Shown: in pieces, positions 41,503-52,306 of the stretch
How the letters are laid out: each line of letters starts with the position of its first letter
Position numbering within the stretch: position 1 is the first letter of the stretch
Assembly (NCBI GenBank): GCA_902535155.1
Contig: CACASB010000003.1
Location: forward strand, 1 to 55,000
Source: an uncultured Pelagibacteraceae bacterium
Lineage (GTDB): Bacteria; Pseudomonadota; Alphaproteobacteria; Pelagibacterales; Pelagibacteraceae
Direction: 5' to 3'
DNA length: 55,000 bases
Notes under the pieces: generated by a model
The model's database searches: none
Told to the model about the DNA's origin: nothing
The model's input: the letters and a program-made list of their open reading frames with translations, nothing else
Translations under genes and position numbers: made by a program

Positions 41503-42615
41503 ATGAAAAATTATTTAAATTTCGAGAATGAAATCAAAAATATTGAGGCAGAAATAGAAAAACTCAAAGATCCTTATAACAACGAAGGTATATCAACAGT
41601 AGACACTAACAAAATTGATAAATTACAGTCAGAGCTTGATAAAAAATTAAAATATATTTACTCAAAACTTGATCCTTGGCAAACAACTTTAGTAGCTCGA
41701 CACGAAAACAGACCAAAATCGAAATTTTTTATTGATAATCTTTTCGAGAATTTTTTTCCTTTATCTGGAGATAGATTGTTTGGAGAGGATAAATCCTCTA
41801 TAGCTGGACTTGCAAATTTCGAAGGAAATTCTGTAATGGTTATTGGACAGGAAAAAGGAGATGATCTTGAAACTAGAATTGAGAGAAATTTTGGAATGAT
41901 GAGACCCGAGGGATATCGAAAGTCTATAAGATTAATGAAAATTGCAGACAAATTTGGATTACCAATTATTATATTTGTTGATACACCAGGTGCCTACCCA
42001 GGTGTTGGTGCTGAAGAGAGAGGCCAAGCAGAAGCAATAGCTAAATCTATCGAGTGTTCTTTATCTTTAGGAGTTCCAACTATTTCAATAATTATTGGCG
42101 AAGGTGGTTCTGGAGGTGCAATTGCCTTAGCGTCTTCAAACAAAATTTTAATGTTTGAAAATGCAATTTACTCAGTAATTTCTCCAGAAGGGTGCGCTTC
42201 TATATTATGGAGAGATCCAAAAAAAACTTTAGAGGCGGCAACAGCAATGAAACTCACATCGAATGATTTACTAAAATTTAAAATTATTGACGAAATAATT
42301 TTAGAACCAAGTGGAGGCGCGCATAGAGATAGAGATAAAGTCCTTGTAGATTTAAGAAAATCTATTAGCAGAAATTTAGGGCAATTAAGCACTATGTCTA
42401 GGCAGGATATAATTGATCACAGGAAAAATAAATTTTTAAATATTGGAAGAGAAAAAAGTCTTTCAAAGAATGTCTTATCATCTGAAGATTTGTTTTCTAA
42501 TAGGGTAAATAAAATATTTAGTGTAGATACTAACTTTTCCAATAAAAAATATTTAATATTTTCGTCAATCTTTATTATTTTAATTTTGTCATTATACCTG
42601 TTGTACTTCAGATAA
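41503..42615 (+). CDS. accA: Acetyl-CoA carboxylase alpha subunit with C-terminal membrane helix
   Basis: Alpha half of the carboxyltransferase, partner of AccD (19 kb). The first ~315 residues are standard AccA: LDPWQTTLVARHENRP, VMVIGQEKGDD, DTPGAYPGVGAEERGQ, IIGEGGSGGAIALAS and SVISPEGCASILW. The family normally ends near residue 315; here 55 more follow, a polar linker and then one hydrophobic helix (about 350-369, YLIFSSIFIILILSLYLLYF). This would tether the enzyme to the inner membrane. The last 24 nt overlap the convergent secA. Confidence 0.96.
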   Translation: MKNYLNFENEIKNIEAEIEKLKDPYNNEGISTVDTNKIDKLQSELDKKLKYIYSKLDPWQTTLVARHENRPKSKFFIDNLFENFFPLSGDRLFGEDKSSIAGLANFEGNSVMVIGQEKGDDLETRIERNFGMMRPEGYRKSIRLMKIADKFGLPIIIFVDTPGAYPGVGAEERGQAEAIAKSIECSLSLGVPTISIIIGEGGSGGAIALASSNKILMFENAIYSVISPEGCASILWRDPKKTLEAATAMKLTSNDLLKFKIIDEIILEPSGGAHRDRDKVLVDLRKSISRNLGQLSTMSRQDIIDHRKNKFLNIGREKSLSKNVLSSEDLFSNRVNKIFSVDTNFSNKKYLIFSSIFIILILSLYLLYFR

Positions 42616-45177
42616 AGAACCACAGCAATTTTTGTATTTCTTTCCAGTTGCTTCACATCTATCATTTCTAGAAATTTTTTGATCTTTTTTTAGCACCAAA
42701 AGACATTTTGGATTCTTAGAATTATCTGAGGACTTTATTTTATTTTTCAATTCACTTTGATCAGTAATTTTAATATTAAGCAATAATAAAATTGTATCCT
42801 GTCTTATTTTTTCTAACAACTTTTCAAATAATTCAAAAGACTCTTTTTTATATTCAATTAAAGGGTCTCTTTGGCCATAAGATCTTAAACCAATTACCTG
42901 TCTTAATTGTTCTAAATATTGAATATGATTTTTCCAGTTTAAATCAATGATTTGTAAAAAAATTTTTCTTTCTAGATCGTTGTTTCCAATTTCAGTTAAA
43001 ATTGAAATCCTCTGCTCTCTTTTTTCAAAAAATTTATTTTTAATAGCTTTATCTATCTCTTTTTGATCAGATGACAATATTTTATCGAAATATTTTGAGT
43101 CATTACTTTGTAGTAGAACTTCAAACTTACTTTTTAATACTTTATCTTTCTCTAGATTTATAGATTTGTTTTTATCTCTAATTATTTCTATAACTTCATC
43201 ATCTAGAAGTTTGTCAATAAATGGAGTAATCTCTTTTGAGCTTAAAACCTTATTTCTTTGGCTAAAAATCACTTGTCTTTGATCATTATTAACGTTATCA
43301 AATTTTAAGAGTGATTTTCGAATATCAAAATTCCTTGCCTCTACTTTCTGTTGAGCTCTCTCTAGAGCCTTGTTAATCCATGGGTGATCAATACTTTCAC
43401 CATCTTTAAGTCCAAGTTTCTCTAACATATTATTAATAGACTCTGACCCAAAAATTCTCATTAAATCGTCCTCTAAACTCACAAAAAAAATTGAATTTCC
43501 CTCATCTCCCTGTCTTCCTGACCTTCCCCTAGCTTGATTATCAACTCTTCTAGACTCCATTCTTTCAGTGCCAATTACATACAGCCCACCTAGTGATTTA
43601 ACTTTATCTTTTTCTTGATTTAAATTATTTTTATCTGCGCCACCTGTTATAACTTTCTTTCCACCAAGTTGAATATCAACACCTCTACCAGATATACTTG
43701 TAGTTATTATTACCGAATTTAATTTTCCTGCATTAGCGATTATCTCAGCCTCTTTTTCGTGGTTTTTTGCATTTAAAACAGTGTGTTCAATTTTTTCTTT
43801 TTTTAAAAGTTCAGAATATATTTCTGACTTATCTACGCTAGATGTAAAAACTAGAGTTGGTTGACCTTTTTTATTTGATTCAGATACCAAATCAATAATA
43901 GCCATTTGTTTTTCTTTCTCTGTTCTAAAAATTTTATCATTATAATCTTTTCTTATCATTTTTTTATTAGTCGGTATCGATACGACTTTTAAGTTGTAAA
44001 TTTCAAAAAATTCCTGACTTTCTGTTAATGCTGTTCCTGTGCAACCTGAAAGTTTTTCATATAATTTAAAATAATTTTGATAAGTAATTGAGGCCAGTGT
44101 TTGATTTTCCATCTCAATTTTTACGTTTTCTTTAGCTTCAATTGCTTGATGTAAGCCATCTGCGTATCTTCTTCCCTCTAGAATTCTACCAGATATCTCA
44201 TCGATGATCTTAATTTTATTATCTATTAAAACATAATCTTTATCTTTTTTAAAAATAAAGTTTGCCTTTAAAGCTAAATTCACGTGATGAACTATATGAA
44301 GATTTCCTGGATCATAAAAATTATTATTTTTAAGTATGCCTATTCTTCCCAGCATATTTTCAATATTATCTATACCCTTATTTGTGAGAATTATAGTTCT
44401 ATCTTTCTCATCTACCTCATAATCATCTATAGTTAAATTTTTTACAAATTTATTTATAGACTTATATTGTTTACTAATATCTTCTGCTTGACCAGAAATA
44501 ACTAGCGGTGTTCTTGCCTCATCAATTAAACAAGAGTCAATCTCATCTACTATTGCATAGTACCTGTTTTTCTGAACCAATTGATTTAATGAGAGTTTCA
44601 TATTATCTTTTAAATAGTCAAAGCCTAGCTCGCTGTTAGTTGCATAAGTAATATCACAATTATAATTTCTCAATCTTTCTTGATCCTCCTGATAATTATT
44701 AATGAAACCACAGCTTATTCCTAAAAATTTATAGATTTTTGACATATCTTCACAGTCTCTTTTTGCTAGATAATCATTAACTGTAACGATGTGCACACCT
44801 TTTCCATAAAGTGAATTTAAATATGCAGCTAATGCAATTGTAATAGTCTTACCTTCACCAGTTTTCATTTCTGCAATTTTGCCTTGATGCAAAACTATTC
44901 CACCGAGTATTTGAACATCAAAATGTCTTTCTCCTCTTCTCCTTTTAGAAGCCTCTCTAACTAATGCGAAAGCTTCGCATATTATATCATCAGTTAACTT
45001 TCCATCTCTTAGTTTATATTTTAGCTCCTTTGTCTTTTTTGGGAAATCCTCATCTTTCAATTTTGAAATTTTTTCTTCAAGATCATTTATTCTCTTCAAA
45101 AGGTATTGAATTTTATCAATCTCGTTTTGATTGCTACTTTTAAAAATCTTACTAATAAAACTTATAGGATTTAACAT
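42592..45177 (-). CDS. secA: Protein translocase ATPase SecA
   Basis: Motor that drives preproteins through SecYEG. 861 residues: Walker A MKTGEGKT, DEAD-type VDEIDSCLIDEARTP, second ATPase half with STSISGRGVDIQLGG-type region and RRVDNQARGRSGRQGDEG, helical scaffold and C-terminal tail. The C-terminal zinc SEC-C motif reads NDRCEATGKKYKNCCG; compared with CxCGSGKKYKxCH/C it has lost the second cysteine and one residue, so zinc binding, and with it SecB contact, is doubtful. The tail ends with SLSEVQQV beyond the motif. Confidence 0.96.
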   Translation of the reverse strand: MLNPISFISKIFKSSNQNEIDKIQYLLKRINDLEEKISKLKDEDFPKKTKELKYKLRDGKLTDDIICEAFALVREASKRRRGERHFDVQILGGIVLHQGKIAEMKTGEGKTITIALAAYLNSLYGKGVHIVTVNDYLAKRDCEDMSKIYKFLGISCGFINNYQEDQERLRNYNCDITYATNSELGFDYLKDNMKLSLNQLVQKNRYYAIVDEIDSCLIDEARTPLVISGQAEDISKQYKSINKFVKNLTIDDYEVDEKDRTIILTNKGIDNIENMLGRIGILKNNNFYDPGNLHIVHHVNLALKANFIFKKDKDYVLIDNKIKIIDEISGRILEGRRYADGLHQAIEAKENVKIEMENQTLASITYQNYFKLYEKLSGCTGTALTESQEFFEIYNLKVVSIPTNKKMIRKDYNDKIFRTEKEKQMAIIDLVSESNKKGQPTLVFTSSVDKSEIYSELLKKEKIEHTVLNAKNHEKEAEIIANAGKLNSVIITTSISGRGVDIQLGGKKVITGGADKNNLNQEKDKVKSLGGLYVIGTERMESRRVDNQARGRSGRQGDEGNSIFFVSLEDDLMRIFGSESINNMLEKLGLKDGESIDHPWINKALERAQQKVEARNFDIRKSLLKFDNVNNDQRQVIFSQRNKVLSSKEITPFIDKLLDDEVIEIIRDKNKSINLEKDKVLKSKFEVLLQSNDSKYFDKILSSDQKEIDKAIKNKFFEKREQRISILTEIGNNDLERKIFLQIIDLNWKNHIQYLEQLRQVIGLRSYGQRDPLIEYKKESFELFEKLLEKIRQDTILLLLNIKITDQSELKNKIKSSDNSKNPKCLLVLKKDQKISRNDRCEATGKKYKNCCGSLSEVQQV

Positions 45178-45245
45178 TGTTTAATTTTTCATATACATTA
45201 ATATTTAAATAATTATATAGTCATTAACTAATAAATTTAAATATT

Positions 45246-46547
45246 ATGGCGATAAATTTAAGTAATTTCTTGATATCTAAAAAAGACAGGTCAAAAATGG
45301 CGGACTTTCAAGACCTCGATCATTTAGATGGGTTATCAATATCTGTAACTTCAGCTGATTTATACAATAATAGAAGAGATGATTTAGTTTTATTCTATTT
45401 TAGAAATGGTGCTGAATTTGCATCTGTGTATACCCAATCGAAAATAGTTTCTGAAAATATAAAATGGAATAAATCTATAAAGGGAAAAAAAATTAGAGCA
45501 CTAATGGTAAATGCTCGTAATGCAAACTGTTTAACCGGAATTAAAGGCTTTAATTCCTTAAGGGAGATCGCAGATGAAACTGCTAAATTATTAACCGAAA
45601 AGCAAAAAATTGATGAAGATACTCCAAAAAAAATCACGTCAAATGAAGTAATCTTTGGTTGCACAGGCACAATCGGAGAGCCATTTCCTCTTGAAAAAAT
45701 AAAAAATTCTTTAAAATTTCTGGTTGATAAAATTAAGTACACACAAAACAAATATCTGTGGATAAAAGCTGCAATGAGTATTTTAACTACTGATTTAAAA
45801 CCTAAGTTAGCGATGGAGGAATGTAAAATAGGTAAAACAAAAGTTAAAATTTATGGAATTGCAAAAGGGTCTGGAATGATATTCCCAAATATGGCAACAA
45901 CTTTAGTTTATCTTTTTACAGATGCTAATTTACCATCAAATATTTTACAAAAGTTACTAAAGAAAAATATTAATAATACATTTAATGCTATATCTTGTGA
46001 TGGCGATACCAGCACTAATGATATGATCTCTTTTTTTTCAACATGTAATGCAAAAAATAAAGATATTAGAAATATAAATGATTCAAAACTCAAAGAATTT
46101 GACAAGTCAGTAAATAACGTATTATTAAATTTGGCTAAAAGAGTAGTGAGTGATGGTGAGGGAGCATCGAAATTTATTCAAATTGATGTGTTAAAATGTA
46201 AAAGTGAAGAAGATGCAAAAAAGATAAGTTTAGCTATTGCCAATTCACCTTTAGTTAAAACTGCAATCGCTGGAGGAGACCCAAATTGGGGGAGAATTAT
46301 GATGGCAGTAGGAAAAAGTGATGTCGAATTAAATATTAATTCAATAAGTTTAATTATAGGTAATTATAAAGTATTTGAAAAGGGGCAGTTAGCAAAAAAT
46401 TATTCAGAACAAACTCTAAAAGATTATATGAAAAGCAATTCAATAAAAATAACTTTAGAAATGAATTTAGGTAAAAAAAATTTTACTTGTTACACAATGG
46501 ATTTTACTAAGAAATATATTGAGATTAATTCTGATTATAGATCATAA
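45246..46547 (+). CDS. argJ: Bifunctional ornithine acetyltransferase / N-acetylglutamate synthase
   Basis: Transfers acetyl from N-acetylornithine to glutamate, closing the arginine acetyl cycle; some ArgJ also use acetyl-CoA. 433 residues. Self-cleavage site is in PNMATTLVYL (Ala-Thr bond, Thr nucleophile of the beta chain), preceded by IAKGSGMIFP; other markers are NARNANCLTG, GCTGTIGEPFP and SDGEGASKF. With argD and argF it supports a full acetylated route. Located downstream of divergent secA with a 68-bp gap. Confidence 0.95.
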   Translation: MAINLSNFLISKKDRSKMADFQDLDHLDGLSISVTSADLYNNRRDDLVLFYFRNGAEFASVYTQSKIVSENIKWNKSIKGKKIRALMVNARNANCLTGIKGFNSLREIADETAKLLTEKQKIDEDTPKKITSNEVIFGCTGTIGEPFPLEKIKNSLKFLVDKIKYTQNKYLWIKAAMSILTTDLKPKLAMEECKIGKTKVKIYGIAKGSGMIFPNMATTLVYLFTDANLPSNILQKLLKKNINNTFNAISCDGDTSTNDMISFFSTCNAKNKDIRNINDSKLKEFDKSVNNVLLNLAKRVVSDGEGASKFIQIDVLKCKSEEDAKKISLAIANSPLVKTAIAGGDPNWGRIMMAVGKSDVELNINSISLIIGNYKVFEKGQLAKNYSEQTLKDYMKSNSIKITLEMNLGKKNFTCYTMDFTKKYIEINSDYRS

Positions 46548-46548
46548 T

Positions 46549-46953
46549 ATGATTAAATATAGATTGAAATGTGAAAATTGTAATAACACCTTTGATAGTT
46601 GGTTTTCTTCTTCATCAAAATTTGAAAAATTAAAAAAAAAAAATTTTCTCAACTGTCACTTTTGCAACTCTAAAAATATCACAAAAACTTTGATGGCGCC
46701 AAGCATAATAAGTTTAAAAAATAATAAAGATAACAAAATAAAAAAAAGGATTTTGGAATTCCAAAAATTTATCAACAATAATTTTGAAAATGTTGGAGAT
46801 GATTTTGCTTATAAGGCAAGGTCAATACATTATACTAACAAAAAAAGATCAAAAGGAATTTACGGAAGTGCAACTAACAAACAGATAAATGAATTACATG
46901 AAGAGGGTATTGAAACACAAATTTTCCCATGGATCGAAGATAACAATAACTAA
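46549..46953 (+). CDS. DUF1178 family protein
   Basis: 134-residue conserved alphaproteobacterial protein of unknown function. N-terminal zinc-ribbon-like region starting MIKYRLKCENCNNTFDSWF, with Cys pairs CENC and CHFC, then LMAPSI; the C-terminus has VGDDFAYKARSIHY and the end HEEGIETQIFPWI. ATG 46549 is immediately after the argJ stop; an upstream frame start at 46519 lies inside argJ and is not used. In many alphaproteobacteria it is near argJ and ubiG as here. Confidence 0.88.
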   Translation: MIKYRLKCENCNNTFDSWFSSSSKFEKLKKKNFLNCHFCNSKNITKTLMAPSIISLKNNKDNKIKKRILEFQKFINNNFENVGDDFAYKARSIHYTNKKRSKGIYGSATNKQINELHEEGIETQIFPWIEDNNN

Positions 46954-47678
46954 ATTTTTATAAATCTTGTCAAATAGTTCACGTCATCGTCTGATGATGT
47001 CTCCCATGTTCTGTATAGGACATTATATTTTACTCCCAAAATTTCATCTAGAACCAAAGAATTTTTTTTACAGATCTGCTTTAGTTCTTTAGGGGTTATG
47101 AACATATTCCAATCATGTGTTCCAATTGGTAACCATCTTAAAATATACTCTGCACCAAGTATAGCAAAAATATAAGATTTCAAAGTTTTATTTAAAGTTG
47201 CTATAAACATTATACCTCCTGTTTTTAAAAATTTAGAACTTTCTCTTAGAAATAAATTTACATCGGTGACGTGCTCGACAATCTCCATGTTTAAAATTAC
47301 ATCGAATTTTTTTTTATATTTAAAATTTTCAGGTGATGCACAATAATAACTTATTTTTAAATTATTTCTTTTTGAATGAATTTTAGCAATTTTGATATTT
47401 TTTTCTGATGCATCTATTCCAACAACTTCAGCCCCAAGTTTACACAACGGTTCACATAACAAACCCCCACCACAACCTATATCTAAAATCCTAATATTTT
47501 TAAGCGGCTTACTTAAGTTTTTTTTATTAAATTTTTTTATTATGCTTTTTTTGATGTATTCTAATCTGACAGGATTAAATTTATGCAAAGGTTTAAACTT
47601 ACCTCCAGGATCCCACCATTCTGATGCTAATTTGGAAAATTTATCAATTTCCTTTTTATTAACTGTAATATTTTTCAT
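46950..47678 (-). CDS. ubiG: Ubiquinone O-methyltransferase
   Basis: SAM-dependent O-methyltransferase for the two O-methylation steps of ubiquinone. 242 residues. N-terminal FSKLASEWWDPGGKFKPLH is diagnostic of UbiG; SAM loop ILDIGCGGGLLCEPL; then VVGIDAS, NMEIVEHV and the C-terminal IGTHDWNMFITP region. It shares a 4-nt convergent overlap with the DUF1178 gene and is divergent from lysC. Confidence 0.96.
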   Translation of the reverse strand: MKNITVNKKEIDKFSKLASEWWDPGGKFKPLHKFNPVRLEYIKKSIIKKFNKKNLSKPLKNIRILDIGCGGGLLCEPLCKLGAEVVGIDASEKNIKIAKIHSKRNNLKISYYCASPENFKYKKKFDVILNMEIVEHVTDVNLFLRESSKFLKTGGIMFIATLNKTLKSYIFAILGAEYILRWLPIGTHDWNMFITPKELKQICKKNSLVLDEILGVKYNVLYRTWETSSDDDVNYLTRFIKI

Positions 47679-47742
47679 TAGAAGTTGACTTTTAATATAT
47701 GATAATATTTATCTGAATATAAAAATTAAATAAAAATTATCA

Positions 47743-48963
47743 ATGAAAATAATTGTTTTAAAATTTGGTGGAACATCGGTTGGAAGTTTAAAAAAGATCG
47801 AAAAAGTAGTTAAAATAGTAATCTCTTATGTAAAAAAAAAATATAAAGTGATAGTGGTGTCCTCTGCTATGGAAGGTGTAACGAATGAACTTTTATTAAA
47901 GACACAAAATATTGCAAAAAATTTTCCTGAAGAGGAAAAGGACGTAATTTTGTCAACAGGCGAGCAAATAGCCTGTGCATTGATTGCAGGAAAATTAAAT
48001 GATCTTGGATATAAATCAAGATCATGGCTAGGTTGGCAAATTCCTATAATAACTAGTGGAAATTATAGCTCTTCAAGAATTATAGAAATTAAAAAGAAAA
48101 ATATAGTAAATTATATTAAGAAAGGGGGGATACCTGTAATAACTGGATTTCAAGGTATTAATAATGATTTTAGAATAACTACTCTTGAAAGAGGAGGTTC
48201 TGACACTAGTGCCATTTTGTGTGCCAAATTTTTTAAAGCTGATAAATGTATAATATTTACTGATGTTAAAGGTATATATACAACAGATCCAAACCTAACT
48301 AAATCTGCAAAAAAAATAGAAAAAATTTCCTATGAAGAAATGTTAGAAATGGCATCACTTGGAGCTAAAGTAATGCAACCTGCGTCAATTCAAGAGGCAA
48401 GACTTAATAGAATTGAAATAGATGTAAAGTCAACTTTTTCAAAAAAAAATGGAACTATAATTACTAAAAAGAGAAATATACTTCATAAAAACACAATAAG
48501 GGGAATTTCTTTTACCAAAAATGACGCAAAACTAACTTTAGTTGGCGTCAAAGACAAACCTGGTGTAGCAGCTTCGATTTTTAAACCTCTTTATGAAAAT
48601 TCAATAAATGTTGATATGGTTGTTCAAAATATCTCACCTGTTGGTAGAGAAACAGATTTAACATTTACTGTGAAGTTGGAAGATTTAAGCAAAACACGTA
48701 AATTAGTAGAAAAAAATAAGTCTATTAAATTTAAAAAATTAATTATAAATAGAAATGTTTCAAAAGTATCAATAGTAGGTGTTGGTATGATAACTACACC
48801 TGGTGTAACATTTAGGATGTTCAAAGCTCTTGCTAAAAAGAAAATTAATATAGAAGTTATATCGACCTCAGAGATAAAAATATCAGTTTTAATTAACAAA
48901 AAAAATCTTAAAAAATCTGTTGAAATACTTCATCAAGAATTTAAATTGAGCAGTAGTTTATGA
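47743..48963 (+). CDS. lysC: Aspartate kinase
   Basis: First step of the aspartate family (Lys, Met, Thr, diaminopimelate). 406 residues: N-terminal [49 protein letters not shown], then two ACT domains (about 265-406) that bind the feedback amino acid. Length matches the monofunctional class with two ACT domains. ispG begins with ATGA overlap, giving a four-gene series lysC-ispG-prfA-prmC. Confidence 0.96.
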   Translation: MKIIVLKFGGTSVGSLKKIEKVVKIVISYVKKKYKVIVVSSAMEGVTNELLLKTQNIAKNFPEEEKDVILSTGEQIACALIAGKLNDLGYKSRSWLGWQIPIITSGNYSSSRIIEIKKKNIVNYIKKGGIPVITGFQGINNDFRITTLERGGSDTSAILCAKFFKADKCIIFTDVKGIYTTDPNLTKSAKKIEKISYEEMLEMASLGAKVMQPASIQEARLNRIEIDVKSTFSKKNGTIITKKRNILHKNTIRGISFTKNDAKLTLVGVKDKPGVAASIFKPLYENSINVDMVVQNISPVGRETDLTFTVKLEDLSKTRKLVEKNKSIKFKKLIINRNVSKVSIVGVGMITTPGVTFRMFKALAKKKINIEVISTSEIKISVLINKKNLKKSVEILHQEFKLSSSL

Positions 48964-50060
48964 GCTTAAGACCCTATAGAGATATAATTAAGAAGAAAAC
49001 TAAAGAAATTAAAGTTGGAGATATAAGAATAGGCGGGTCAAATCCAATATCTGTACAGTCGATGACAAATACTTTAACAACAAATGTCTCAGCAACTATT
49101 AATCAGATTGAGTGTCTAGCAAATGAAGGCGCTGATTTAGTTAGAGTATCTTGTCCAGATGAGAATTCAACTAAAGCACTTAAAGAAATATGCAAACATT
49201 CTAAAGTACCAATAATCGCAGATATTCATTTTCACTATAAAAGAGCAATTGAGGCTGCTGAAAGTGGCGCGAAATGTCTTAGAATAAACCCGGGAAATAT
49301 AGGAGGCAAGGATAAGCTAAAAGAAGTTGTTAGTTCAGCTAAATATAATGACTGTTCTCTAAGGATTGGTGTAAACGCTGGTTCTTTAGAACGAGATTTA
49401 CTTGAAAAATATAAAGAACCTTGTCCTGAAGCTTTAGTTGAAAGCGCATTAAAGAATATAAGATTAATTGAAGATAATAACTTTGACCAAATTAAAATTA
49501 GCGTTAAGTCATCTGATGTTTTTTTATCAATTGCAGCTTACAGACAATTATCAAAAAAAACTGATTATCCTCTGCACTTAGGTATTACGGAGTCAGGTAG
49601 TTTTGTTCCTGGGAGCGTTAAGTCATCTATCGGTATAGGCACTTTGTTACTGGAGGGTATAGGGGATACTTTAAGGGTTTCACTGTCAGATGACCCGATT
49701 AAGGAAATAAAAATCGGTAACGAAATTTTAAAATCTCTTAATTTACGGTCAAGAGGTGTAAAAATAATTTCTTGTCCTTCTTGTGCAAGACAAGGTTTTG
49801 ATGTTATCAAAACTGTAAAAATACTTGAAGAAAAGTTAGCACATATAAAAACACCAATAACTTTATCAATTATAGGGTGTGTGGTTAATGGACCAGGTGA
49901 AGCCGCACAAACAGAAATAGGAATTACTGGTGGAGGCCAAAATAGCAACATGCTTTACATAAATGGTATTCAAAATAAAAAGATAAATAATGAACAGATT
50001 ATCTCCAAGGTTGTCTCTTTAGTTGAAAAAAAAGAAGCAGAAATATTAAATAAAAAGTAA
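48960..50060 (+). CDS. ispG: 4-hydroxy-3-methylbut-2-en-1-yl diphosphate synthase
   Basis: Iron-sulfur enzyme of the MEP isoprenoid pathway. 366 residues. The N-terminal barrel has [33 protein letters not shown] and LRINPGN; the C-terminal cluster ligands are in [11 protein letters not shown] and [10 protein letters not shown], followed by TEIGITGGG. Ubiquinone and other prenyl products (ubiG nearby) depend on this pathway. Adjacent to lysC and prfA. Confidence 0.96.
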   Translation: MSLRPYRDIIKKKTKEIKVGDIRIGGSNPISVQSMTNTLTTNVSATINQIECLANEGADLVRVSCPDENSTKALKEICKHSKVPIIADIHFHYKRAIEAAESGAKCLRINPGNIGGKDKLKEVVSSAKYNDCSLRIGVNAGSLERDLLEKYKEPCPEALVESALKNIRLIEDNNFDQIKISVKSSDVFLSIAAYRQLSKKTDYPLHLGITESGSFVPGSVKSSIGIGTLLLEGIGDTLRVSLSDDPIKEIKIGNEILKSLNLRSRGVKIISCPSCARQGFDVIKTVKILEEKLAHIKTPITLSIIGCVVNGPGEAAQTEIGITGGGQNSNMLYINGIQNKKINNEQIISKVVSLVEKKEAEILNKK

Positions 50061-50062
50061 AA

Positions 50063-51139
50063 ATGATTCCTATAGACAAAGTGAGGGAAATTATCTCTAA
50101 GCATAAATCGTTAGAAAAGGAGTTATCATCTAATAAAATTGATAAAAAAAACTACGCTAAAATTTCCAAAGAATACTCAGATTTAAATGAAATTTTGATT
50201 AATGCTCAACAATATCTAGCTTTTGAAAAAAATGAAAAAGATTTGCAAAAAATATTGAGTGATAATCTATCAGATGAAGAGATAAAAGATCTAGCTAAAA
50301 AAGAAATCGAAGATCTTAATAAAAGTAAAATATTGAATGAAAAAAAATTAAAGCTATTTTTACTACCAAAAGACGATGCAGACAAAAAAAATGCGATTAT
50401 AGAAATACGTGCTGGGACAGGTGGTCTCGAGGCGAGCCTCTTTGCAGCAGATTTATTTAAAATGTATGAGAAAGTGAGCACCAAAAAAAAATGGATTTTA
50501 GAATTAATAAGTATTTCAAAAAGTGATGCTGGTGGATTGAAGGAAGTTATTGCTAGCATCAAAGGAGAAAATATTTACTCTGCGCTTAAGTTTGAAAGTG
50601 GTGTTCACAGAGTACAAAGAGTACCTGAAACTGAAACACAAGGTAGAGTTCATACGTCAGCAGCAACTGTAGCAGTTTTACCTGAGGCTGAGGATGTTGA
50701 TGTCAAAATAGATGATAAAGATTTAAGAATAGATGTTTTTAGAAGTAGTGGACCTGGCGGACAAAGTGTTAACACCACAGACTCTGCAGTTAGAATCACG
50801 CATATACCTAGCGGTATAGTTGTTAGCCAACAAGATGAAAAATCTCAAATTAGAAATAAAGAGAAGGGTCTTAAAATTTTAAGATCACGAGTTTATGAGT
50901 TAGAAAGAAAAAAAATCGATGAACAAAGATCTAAAGATAGAAAAAATAAAATTGGATCAGGTGATAGATCAGAAAGAATAAGAACTTACAATTTTCCTCA
51001 AGGCAGAGTAACAGACCATAGGATTAATTTAACACTTCATAAGCTAGAGGAATTTATGGAAGGCGAAGTTTTTGATGAGATTGTAGAGAATTTAAGCTTA
51101 CGTGCGCAGGAAGAGGAGCTTAAGAGTTTAGAAAAATGA
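50063..51139 (+). CDS. prfA: Peptide chain release factor 1
   Basis: Recognises UAA and UAG. 358 residues, standard. The GGQ tip reads [13 protein letters not shown]; the stop-codon reading P-x-T tripeptide is in [15 protein letters not shown], i.e. PET instead of PAT/PVT; C-terminal [14 protein letters not shown] is typical. The gene prmC that methylates the GGQ glutamine overlaps its end by 4 nt, so modification enzyme and target are made together. Confidence 0.96.
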   Translation: MIPIDKVREIISKHKSLEKELSSNKIDKKNYAKISKEYSDLNEILINAQQYLAFEKNEKDLQKILSDNLSDEEIKDLAKKEIEDLNKSKILNEKKLKLFLLPKDDADKKNAIIEIRAGTGGLEASLFAADLFKMYEKVSTKKKWILELISISKSDAGGLKEVIASIKGENIYSALKFESGVHRVQRVPETETQGRVHTSAATVAVLPEAEDVDVKIDDKDLRIDVFRSSGPGGQSVNTTDSAVRITHIPSGIVVSQQDEKSQIRNKEKGLKILRSRVYELERKKIDEQRSKDRKNKIGSGDRSERIRTYNFPQGRVTDHRINLTLHKLEEFMEGEVFDEIVENLSLRAQEEELKSLEK

Positions 51140-51975
51140 ATTTAATGGGAGCTTTAGATATTGGTTACAATATTTTAAAATTAAACAATATAAATACTTA
51201 CAAAATAGATACTGAAATATTATTGTCAGATACGCTAAATATATCTAAAGAAAAGTTAATACTCAATTTAAAGGAAAATATTAGTTATAAAAATTACAAC
51301 AATTTTTTATCTAAGTTAAACAGAAGAAAATTTAGAGAACCAGTTGCTTATATAATAAAAAAAAAGGAGTTTTGGAAAAACGAATTTTATTTAGACCGAA
51401 ATGTTTTAATACCTAGACCTGAAACAGAGCATTTAGTTGAGGAAACTTTAAAAATAATTTCTCAATTTCATAAAAAAAAAATATTAGAAATTGGCATAGG
51501 ATCTGGATGCTTAATAATATCAATTTTAAAAGAAAGACAATTATGTTCAGCTGATGGTATAGATTCTTCAAAAAAAGCTGTAAAAGTAGCCAAAATTAAT
51601 GCAAAATTACATCAAATAAAAAATAGAATTAAAATATTTAAATCAGATGTTGACAATTATAACGTTGGTAAATATGATTTGGTTATAAGTAATCCTCCTT
51701 ATATTGATACACATCAACTAAAGTATTTGGGTGTAAGAGAATATGAACCATACACTGCTCTAAATGGAGGAATTAATGGAACTGAAATGTTGATGAAAGT
51801 TGTTGTTAAAGCTTCTCAATTGTTAAAGGTTAATGGGAATTTAATTATTGAAATTGGAAAAGATCAAAAATATAAAATGATAAAGTTTTTAAACACTAAC
51901 AATTTTTTTGTAAAAAAAATAATAAGAGATTTATCAGGACATGACCGATGCATAATTTCTGTAAAATTATCCTAA
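51136..51975 (+). CDS. prmC: Release factor glutamine methyltransferase
   Basis: SAM-dependent N5-glutamine methyltransferase for the GGQ motif of RF1 and RF2. 279 residues. N-terminal helical domain with [17 protein letters not shown] site [15 protein letters not shown]; substrate motif ISNPPYI; the PRPETEHL stretch is also typical. Overlaps prfA by 4 nt. A DUF4167 gene follows after 7 bp. Confidence 0.95.
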   Translation: MNLMGALDIGYNILKLNNINTYKIDTEILLSDTLNISKEKLILNLKENISYKNYNNFLSKLNRRKFREPVAYIIKKKEFWKNEFYLDRNVLIPRPETEHLVEETLKIISQFHKKKILEIGIGSGCLIISILKERQLCSADGIDSSKKAVKVAKINAKLHQIKNRIKIFKSDVDNYNVGKYDLVISNPPYIDTHQLKYLGVREYEPYTALNGGINGTEMLMKVVVKASQLLKVNGNLIIEIGKDQKYKMIKFLNTNNFFVKKIIRDLSGHDRCIISVKLS

Positions 51976-51982
51976 TATAATA

Positions 51983-52306
51983 ATGAGACCATTTAGAAAT
52001 AACCAAAAAAGAATAAGAAATAGAAATATTCATGATAGGTCATTTAAACGTTCTAACGATATTAGCAGATTAAATTCAGAATATGGTAATAGAGAAAATG
52101 GATTTAGAAGAAAAAATAATAGAAATAACGGTAATGTTGATAAATTAATTACAAAATATAATGAATTAGCCAGAGAAGCTCTATCAAATGGAGATAAAAT
52201 ACTTTCGGAAAATTACTATCAATATGCAGACCATTTCTTAAGAATATCAACTGAACAAAAAGAAAAACAAAAAGATAAATTACAAACTTCTATAGAAACT
52301 AGTTAA
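51983..52306 (+). CDS. DUF4167 family protein
   Basis: 107-residue alphaproteobacterial protein of unknown function. The N-terminus is very basic and Arg/Asn-rich (RPFRNNQKRIRNRN), a likely RNA- or DNA-binding tail; the C-terminal half carries the family core KYNELAREALSNGDKILSENYYQYADHFLR. The prfA-prmC-DUF4167 order is common in alphaproteobacteria. It overlaps the convergent M23 peptidase gene by 8 nt. Confidence 0.9.
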   Translation: MRPFRNNQKRIRNRNIHDRSFKRSNDISRLNSEYGNRENGFRRKNNRNNGNVDKLITKYNELAREALSNGDKILSENYYQYADHFLRISTEQKEKQKDKLQTSIETS

